A stretch of DNA of 8,825 bases from Thermococci archaeon (GTDB lineage Archaea; Methanobacteriota_B; Thermococci; Methanofastidiosales; B48-G16). Under the pieces are notes generated by a model that saw only the letters and a program-made list of their open reading frames with translations, was not told where the DNA came from and did no database searches. Location of the stretch: positions 1-8,825 of the forward strand of contig DAOVEQ010000028.1 in NCBI GenBank assembly GCA_030668905.1, written 5' to 3'. The position numbers were made by a program, and so were the translations under genes. Below, in pieces: positions 4,595 through 8,825 of the stretch; position 1 is the stretch's first letter, and each line of letters begins with the position of its first letter.

Positions 4595-5158
4595 ATGAAA
4601 ATAGCTGTTTCAACTATGAACGGAGGACTTGAAGATAATGTCTCTCCAATGTTTGGAAGATGTGGAAATTTTACCTTTGTAGATATAGAAGGAAAAGAAA
4701 TCAAGAATACAACTGTTGAACAAAATCAGTTTGCAGGCGCAGTAGGTGGTGCTGGAATCCAGGCTGCACAGTTCATAATCAGTGAAGGTGCAGATGTTAT
4801 AATTGCAGGAAATTTTGGTCCAAATGCTAGCTCAGTTTTTTCTCAATCTAAAATTAAAATAGTATCTGCACAGGGGAATGTAAAAGATGTAGTGACAAAA
4901 TATATAAACGGGAATCTAAAAACAACTGCGCCGCAAGGAACTATGTCGCAGATGCCATTTGGTACAGGGAGAGGAATGGGACGTGGTATGGGAATGGGAA
5001 GAGGAATGGGCATGGGATTTGCCCAGCAGCCTCCTATACAGCCTATGAGTTCCATGCCGAAAGAGCAGGAAATACCAATGCTGGAGAACCAGATGAAACT
5101 GATAGAGCAACAATTGGAAGAGATAAAAAAGAGACTTGAAGAATTAAAGAAAAAATAG
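4595..5158 (+). CDS. NifX-domain (Nitro_FeMo-Co) protein fused to a Gly/Met/Arg linker and DUF5320-type coiled coil
   Basis: 187 aa in three parts. Residues 1-110 are a NifX/NafY/ORP-type domain: MKIAVSTMNGGLEDNVSPMFGRC, then FTFVDIEG, GGAGIQAAQFIISEGADVIIAGNFGPNA and YINGNL. Proteins with this fold bind metal clusters such as FeMo-co precursors, or the Mo-Cu cluster of Orange Protein. Residues 111-154 are a low-complexity linker with GRGMGRGMGMGRGMGMGF. Residues 155-187 are a coiled coil, PKEQEIPMLENQMKLIEQQLEEIKKRLEELKKK, nearly the same as in the preceding protein. Stand-alone NifX domains are about 105-120 aa, so the tail is an addition. Cys23 is the only cysteine. RBS GAGGTGATAG precedes the ATG. 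Metal identity is not deducible. No nitrogenase genes are present in the window. Confidence 0.88.
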   Translation: MKIAVSTMNGGLEDNVSPMFGRCGNFTFVDIEGKEIKNTTVEQNQFAGAVGGAGIQAAQFIISEGADVIIAGNFGPNASSVFSQSKIKIVSAQGNVKDVVTKYINGNLKTTAPQGTMSQMPFGTGRGMGRGMGMGRGMGMGFAQQPPIQPMSSMPKEQEIPMLENQMKLIEQQLEEIKKRLEELKKK

Positions 5159-5170
5159 AGGTGTTATTAC

Positions 5171-5635
5171 TTGGATAAGATAATAACAAAGAGCATTGAA
5201 GATTATCTCAAAACAATATATATCCTTACAAGGGAGAAGGATTTTGCTAAAACTTCAGATATTTCTTCAGCTCTTAATGTCCAGCCACCAAGTGTTACAG
5301 AGATGATACAAAAACTTAACAAGATGGGATTTGTCTCTTATGAAAAATATAAAGGGATTACACTTACTAAAAAAGGAGAAGAACTGGCAAAAAATGTATA
5401 TAAGAGAAATAAAACAGTCTTTAATTTTTTGAAGATTATAGGTGTAGAAGAAAAGATAGCGGAAAACGATGCATGCAAAATGGAGCATGATCTAACTCCA
5501 GCAACCACGAAACATCTGACAAAATTTGTGAAGTTCGTTCAAAGTTCACCGCGTAATCCCAAATGGTTGGATCATTTTAGATATTACAGCAAGACAGGAA
5601 AACATACAAAATGTAAAGAAGAGGTGTTAAAATGA
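5171..5635 (+). CDS. DtxR/MntR-family metal-dependent transcriptional regulator
   Basis: 154 aa, two-domain form without the C-terminal SH3/FeoA domain. The N-terminal winged helix spans about residues 8-75: SIEDYLKTIYIL, then TSDISSALNVQPPSVTEMIQKLNKMGFVSYEKYKGITLTKKG, very close to MntR. The dimerisation/metal domain follows. Cys102, Glu105 and His106 (ACKMEHDL) match DtxR-type ligands, and Asp11 matches MntR Asp8. The usual helix His (MntR His77) is Asn80, and MntR Glu11 is Lys14, so the metal site is altered. The tail HFRYYSKTGKHTKCKEE adds His and Cys residues that might bind metal. The start is TTG, the only non-ATG in the operon, preceded by GAGGTG at normal spacing. It probably represses this operon through the dyad at 2913-2932. 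Confidence 0.92.
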   Translation: MDKIITKSIEDYLKTIYILTREKDFAKTSDISSALNVQPPSVTEMIQKLNKMGFVSYEKYKGITLTKKGEELAKNVYKRNKTVFNFLKIIGVEEKIAENDACKMEHDLTPATTKHLTKFVKFVQSSPRNPKWLDHFRYYSKTGKHTKCKEEVLK

Positions 5636-5814
5636 GAGGTCAAAATACTGGAAGAGGACAGGGGAGAAGAGGAATGGGCGGAGGACAGGCCCTGGGCCCC
5701 GGGGGAGAATGTGTGTGTCCACAGTGTGGATACACTGTACAACATCAATTAGGTACCCCATGTTTTAATATGAAATGTCCTAAATGTGGAACTCAAATGA
5801 TAAGAAAGAGGTGA
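5632..5814 (+). CDS. Small Gly/Arg-rich zinc-ribbon protein
   Basis: 60 aa, overlapping the DtxR stop codon by ATGA, with GAGGTGTTAAA as ribosome site. Residues 1-25 are a Gly/Arg/Gln tail (GRGQGRRGMGGGQ) resembling the linkers of the neighbouring proteins. Residues 26-60 hold Cys27, Cys29, Cys32, Cys44, Cys49 and Cys52. CPQCGY and CPKCGT form two zinc knuckles, with TPC between them. The layout is that of a zinc ribbon or rubredoxin-like site. Similar short proteins occur beside Mrp/NifX genes in anaerobes. The metal (Zn or Fe) and role are unknown; it could be a metal donor or a structural partner. Confidence 0.85.
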   Translation: MRGQNTGRGQGRRGMGGGQALGPGGECVCPQCGYTVQHQLGTPCFNMKCPKCGTQMIRKR

Positions 5815-5819
5815 ATGAG

Positions 5820-6179
5820 ATGAGACTAGGAATTCCTGTAATGGATAAAAATGGTTATGAATCTATAATAGGACAGCATTTTGGTAGAGTACCGTACTTT
5901 GCGATAGTAGATATGGAAAAAAAAGATATTTCTTTCATAGACAATACAAGCGAACATTTTGGTGGAGTGGGGGCACCTCCAGAGCTTTTAAGGAGTAATA
6001 ATGTTGAGATAATGCTCTGTTCTGGACTTGGACCGAAAGCTATCCACTTATTCGAAAGTTACGGGATAGAAATTTTTGTTGGAGCTTCAGGAACTGTCAG
6101 GAATGCGATAGAGCAGTGGAAAGGCGGGAATTTAAGAGAAGCAACAGACGCCAACGCATGTAAGGAGCACAGGCATTAA
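5820..6179 (+). CDS. Stand-alone NifX-domain (Nitro_FeMo-Co / ORP-type) protein
   Basis: 119 aa from the ATG at 5820. The frame is open 36 bp further upstream into the zinc-ribbon gene, but AAGAGGTGAATGAG fits this start and the protein then begins MRLGIPV, as family members do. Motifs: IIGQHFGRVPYFAIVD (16-31), HFGGVGAPPELLRSNNVEIMLCSGLGPKAI (46-75) and AIEQWKGGNL (96-105). Cys67 and a C-terminal ACKEHRH (Cys114, His117, His119) are possible metal ligands. Size and architecture match Orange Protein and archaeal NifX/NafY homologues, which bind preformed metal clusters. The next ATG follows the stop codon directly. It has no linker or coiled coil, unlike its operon paralogue at 4595. Confidence 0.9.
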   Translation: MRLGIPVMDKNGYESIIGQHFGRVPYFAIVDMEKKDISFIDNTSEHFGGVGAPPELLRSNNVEIMLCSGLGPKAIHLFESYGIEIFVGASGTVRNAIEQWKGGNLREATDANACKEHRH

Positions 6180-6986
6180 ATGATAATCTCGGTAGCTTCA
6201 GGCAAAGGAGGAACTGGAAAAACTACTGTTGCAGTAAACTTAGCGTTATCGCTGAAAGATGTCGAAGTTCTGGACTGCGATGTGGAAGAACCAAACTGCA
6301 ACATTTTCTTGAAAAAAAATTTAAAAAATATAGAAGATGTTTCGATTCCTGTTCCTGTTATAAATGAAAAATGTGATTTCTGTGGAAAATGTTCAGAGTT
6401 CTGCGAATACAATGCGCTTGCTGTCATGAAGGGAAATGTTCTTGTATTCAAAGAGTTATGTCATGGATGCGGGGGATGTAAACTTGTCTGCCCAAAAGAT
6501 GCGATTACTTATAAAGAAAGAAAAATAGGTGAGGTAGCGGGAGATGATAGTTTCTATCAGGGAGAATTGAATATAGGAGAAGCTATAGCTACACCTATCG
6601 TCTCCGCTGTAAAAAAGAAAATTAAAAAAGAAAAAACTGTGATAATAGACTCCCCTCCGGGAGCTTTCTGTCCTGTTATAGAAGCTGTGAGTGGAACAGA
6701 TTACTGTATTCTTGTCACGGAGCCGACACCCTTTGGTTTGAACGATCTTAAAATTGCCGTTGAAGTTTTGAAAAAATTAAATGTCCCATACGGTGTAATC
6801 ATAAACAGGGAAGATATTGGTGACAAAAGAGTCGAAGAATACTGCAAAAAAAATGGAATTCAAATATTGATGAAGATCCCGCATGATAGAAGAATAGCAG
6901 AGCTTTACTCAAAGGGTATTCCTTTTGTTTTAGAGATGCCGGAATGGAAGGAAAAATTCAGGGATCTATATGAGGCGATCAAATGA
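6180..6986 (+). CDS. MinD-superfamily ATPase with inserted 2x[4Fe-4S] ferredoxin domain, copy 1
   Basis: 268 aa. Deviant Walker A SGKGGTGKTT (7-16) and CDVEEPN (33-39) precede a bacterial-type ferredoxin insert. Its first motif is Cys65-x2-Cys68-x2-Cys71-x3-Cys75 and its second Cys94-x2-Cys97-x2-Cys100-x3-Cys104-Pro. The ATPase resumes with VIIDSPPGAFCPVIEAV, where a Cys follows switch II, and LVTEPTPFGLNDL. This is the COG1149 type, found in anaerobes and in Desulfovibrio ORP operons as adjacent pairs. The likely role is ATP-dependent redox or cluster transfer to the NifX-type protein. The ATG follows the NifX stop codon directly, with AAGGAG about 13 nt upstream. The end overlaps the second copy by 4 bp. 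Confidence 0.93.
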   Translation: MIISVASGKGGTGKTTVAVNLALSLKDVEVLDCDVEEPNCNIFLKKNLKNIEDVSIPVPVINEKCDFCGKCSEFCEYNALAVMKGNVLVFKELCHGCGGCKLVCPKDAITYKERKIGEVAGDDSFYQGELNIGEAIATPIVSAVKKKIKKEKTVIIDSPPGAFCPVIEAVSGTDYCILVTEPTPFGLNDLKIAVEVLKKLNVPYGVIINREDIGDKRVEEYCKKNGIQILMKIPHDRRIAELYSKGIPFVLEMPEWKEKFRDLYEAIK

Positions 6987-7843
6987 AACAATTAACGGTG
7001 ATCAGCGGAAAAGGAGGAACGGGAAAAACTACTCTTGTAGGTGCATTCGCAGCACTGGCAGGAAATAAGGTTTTAGCAGACTGCGATGTTGATGCTCCTG
7101 ATCTTCATTTAATATTAAAACCTGAAATCAAAGAAGAAAAAAAATTCTCGGGATCGAAGTTAGCTTTTATAGACTATGAAAAATGTATAAAATGTGGGAA
7201 ATGCTATGAAAATTGCAAATTTGATGCTATCAGCGAAGATATAAAAATAGACGAACTGAGATGTGAAGGGTGCGGAGTCTGTGCATATGTTTGTCCTGTT
7301 AATGCTATAGAACTTAAAAAAAGAGACTCTGGGACTTTATTTATTTCTAAAACGCGATTTGGTCCGATGGTGCATGCGAAACTTAATATAGGAGAAGAAG
7401 CATCAGGGAAATTAGTGACACTGGTAAGAAATACTGCAAGAGAAGTTGCTGAAAAAATGAAAAAAGATCTTATAATAATAGATGGATCTCCAGGGATCGG
7501 ATGCCCTGTTATCGCATCTTTAACTGGCAGTGATCTAGTTTTGATAGTTACAGAGCCCACACTTTCGGGAATGCATGATCTGGAAAGAGTTTATGGAGTT
7601 TCAAAGCATTTTGGTATAGAAACAGTCGTATGCATAAATAAATACGATATAAACAAAGAAAATACAGAAAAAATTGAAAATTTCTGCAAAAAAAGTGGAA
7701 TAGAGTCGGTAGGAAAGATACCATACAATCCAGAGTTCACAAAAGCGATGATCGAGGAGAAAACTATAATAGAGTATAATGACGATCCTGCAGTAAAAGA
7801 TATGTGGAAAAAGATTGAAGAGAAGATAAAATGTCCGAGTTAA
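6983..7843 (+). CDS. MinD-superfamily ATPase with inserted 2x[4Fe-4S] ferredoxin domain, copy 2
   Basis: 286 aa, tandem paralogue of the preceding gene. Walker A is SGKGGTGKTT (8-17), then CDVDAPDLH (34-42). The ferredoxin insert has Cys68/71/74/78 and Cys94/97/100/104. Switch II is IIIDGSPGIGCPVIASLTG, again with a Cys after it, followed by TEPTLSGMHDL. The two proteins are divergent in sequence but have the same layout, so an obligate heterodimer, as presumed for the ORP pair, is likely. The loop FISKTRFGPMVHAKLNIGEEASGKLV is typical of the family. GAGG about 10 nt upstream is a weak ribosome site, and ATGA overlap suggests coupling. The last 13 bp overlap the transporter gene. Confidence 0.93.
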   Translation: MKQLTVISGKGGTGKTTLVGAFAALAGNKVLADCDVDAPDLHLILKPEIKEEKKFSGSKLAFIDYEKCIKCGKCYENCKFDAISEDIKIDELRCEGCGVCAYVCPVNAIELKKRDSGTLFISKTRFGPMVHAKLNIGEEASGKLVTLVRNTAREVAEKMKKDLIIIDGSPGIGCPVIASLTGSDLVLIVTEPTLSGMHDLERVYGVSKHFGIETVVCINKYDINKENTEKIENFCKKSGIESVGKIPYNPEFTKAMIEEKTIIEYNDDPAVKDMWKKIEEKIKCPS

Positions 7844-8825
7844 CATCTGTTTTTAATCATTCTATTATAATAACAATATTTGTATTTGTGATGATGCTTT
7901 TAATAGATTATATAAATGTTTTTACAAAGGGAAAAATGAGAAAAACAGTAAAAGGAGGAAAAGGGCGCCAGTATCTCACTGCATCTTTCTTGGGAGCGAC
8001 GCCTGGATGTTTGGGCGCATTTATGAACGTTTCTTTTTATGTCCACGGACTTCTATCATTTGGAGCGATCGTAGGAGGAATGATAGCCACTTCCGGCGAT
8101 GAAGCTTTTGTTATGCTAGCCTTATTTCCAAAAAAAGCTCTTTTTCTTTTTGCATTACTATTTATATTGGGGATTGCAGGTGCATGGATCTCAGACAAAA
8201 TAGCGTCTCGTCTGAAAATAGTTCCATGTGCAGAGTGTCAATTGCAAAAAGTACATGATATGGATAAAAAACATTATTTTCAGCCGTCTGTTTTGAAAAA
8301 ATTTCCTCTGTTATCCCCTATTAGATATGGATTGATCTTATTTTTTGTGTTCATTATCTTATTAAACCTAAGTGGAGTTTGGGGACCTCAATCATGGGAT
8401 TTAAATGAACCTGCAAGAATTATTCTCATATCTTTATCCAGTATTGCAGTATTTATTAGTGCAACAGTTTCAGAACACTATTTAAAAGATCATATCTGGG
8501 GGCATATCGTAAAAAAGCATATATGGAAAGTATTTTTATGGACGTTTTTTGCCATGCTTTTTGTTACCATCGGACTTCAGTACTGGAACTTGGAAGAATT
8601 CGTAATGTCAAATATAGGATGGATTCTTATTATAAGTGCTATTGTTGGATTGATCCCGGAGTCTGGGCCCCATATGGTCTTTGTCATGATGTATGCGAAC
8701 GGATTAGTCCCATTTTCAATATTACTAACAAGCTCCATTGTACAGGATGGACATGGAATGTTACCCCTGCTCTCTTATACAGTAAAAGATTCAGTTCTTA
8801 TAAAGCTGTTTAATCTTATATTTGC
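7831..8825 (+). CDS. ArsP_2-type polytopic heavy-metal / putative manganese transporter (partial, 3' end outside)
   Basis: 331 codons are visible and the frame is still open at the window edge. The ATG overlaps the previous gene by 13 bp in another frame. Motifs match the putative 10-TM heavy-metal exporter family (ArsP_2, also annotated as putative manganese transporter): ATPGCLGAF (56-64), IATSGDEAFVMLALFP (85-100), then the related second half LIPESGPHMVFVMMYANGLVPFS (274-296) and SSIVQDGHGMLPLLSY (301-316). The two halves look like an inverted or repeated pair, each with an acidic G-D-E or P-E-S-G-P motif in the membrane. The central loop holds CAEC (133-136), His142 and His148, possible metal ligands. 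It probably moves the metal sensed by the DtxR-type regulator; direction and ion are uncertain. It may equally start a following gene group. Confidence 0.85.
   Translation, partial: MSELTSVFNHSIIITIFVFVMMLLIDYINVFTKGKMRKTVKGGKGRQYLTASFLGATPGCLGAFMNVSFYVHGLLSFGAIVGGMIATSGDEAFVMLALFPKKALFLFALLFILGIAGAWISDKIASRLKIVPCAECQLQKVHDMDKKHYFQPSVLKKFPLLSPIRYGLILFFVFIILLNLSGVWGPQSWDLNEPARIILISLSSIAVFISATVSEHYLKDHIWGHIVKKHIWKVFLWTFFAMLFVTIGLQYWNLEEFVMSNIGWILIISAIVGLIPESGPHMVFVMMYANGLVPFSILLTSSIVQDGHGMLPLLSYTVKDSVLIKLFNLIF

Noticed and set aside
5784..5819. Earlier ATG for the stand-alone NifX gene
   Set aside because: It would add MWNSNDKKEVNE, overlap the zinc-ribbon gene by 31 bp and ignore the good ribosome site before 5820.
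7204..7560. Minus-strand 118-codon frame
   Set aside because: Antisense shadow of the second MinD-ferredoxin gene; Ser/Ile-rich with no motif and no promoter.
4595..7843. Nitrogen-fixation cluster
   Set aside because: NifX-domain and NifH/MinD-like ATPases are present, but no nifH, nifD, nifK, nifE or nifN, and the ATPases are of the ferredoxin-insert MinD type.
6180..7843. Cell-division site selection MinD proteins
   Set aside because: The ferredoxin inserts and lack of a C-terminal amphipathic membrane-targeting helix place them in the Fe-S ATPase branch, though a cell-division effect is reported for ORP complexes.

Overview
The window looks like an A+T-rich chromosome segment from an anaerobic archaeon. 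The tRNA gene does not encode its 3' CCA. Several genes have a TATA-like box about 25-28 nt upstream of the start codon with no room for a leader, which suggests leaderless transcripts. Internal cistrons carry a strong GAGGTG Shine-Dalgarno. Ferredoxin-type 4Fe-4S domains are abundant. I cannot name the species or order.

Left part (1-2900): small unrelated transcription units. They are the 3' end of a DUF4392 (D-glutamate cyclase C-terminal type) gene; a minus-strand VOC/glyoxalase-fold gene whose promoter is flanked by two inverted repeats; a gene-poor A+T-rich gap with a long imperfect hairpin; a minus-strand tRNA-Pro(CGG) just downstream of a small two-TM protein gene; a plus-strand cassette of two small membrane proteins (DUF2178-like and DUF3796-like) plus a 64-aa XRE repressor, preceded by three 21-bp-phased operator-like repeats; and a two-TM protein of unknown function.

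Right part (2913-8825): a compact plus-strand operon of 11 genes, with the last one running off the window. The order is DUF134 HTH protein, Mrp/NBP35-type Fe-S ATPase, a DUF5320 N-terminal-type Gly/Met-rich protein, a protein ending in the DUF5320-type coiled coil, a NifX-domain protein fused to a Gly/Met/Arg linker and the same coiled coil, a DtxR/MntR-type metalloregulator, a small four-to-six-cysteine zinc-ribbon protein, a stand-alone NifX-domain protein, two tandem MinD-type ATPases with inserted 2x[4Fe-4S] ferredoxin domains, and a polytopic ArsP_2-type heavy-metal (putative manganese) transporter. Cistrons overlap by ATGA or sit within 30 nt of each other. A single leaderless promoter with a 20-bp dyad over the presumed transcription start appears to drive the operon.

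The gene set (NifX-type small proteins, two MinD-ferredoxin ATPases, Mrp) resembles the Orange Protein (ORP) loci of Desulfovibrio, where a NifX-type protein carries a Mo-Cu cluster. Here the locus also has its own DtxR-type sensor and a metal transporter, and the DUF5320 coiled coil appears on two different proteins. I infer a metal-cluster assembly or storage system controlled by metal availability. The metal and the physiological output cannot be read from the sequence.
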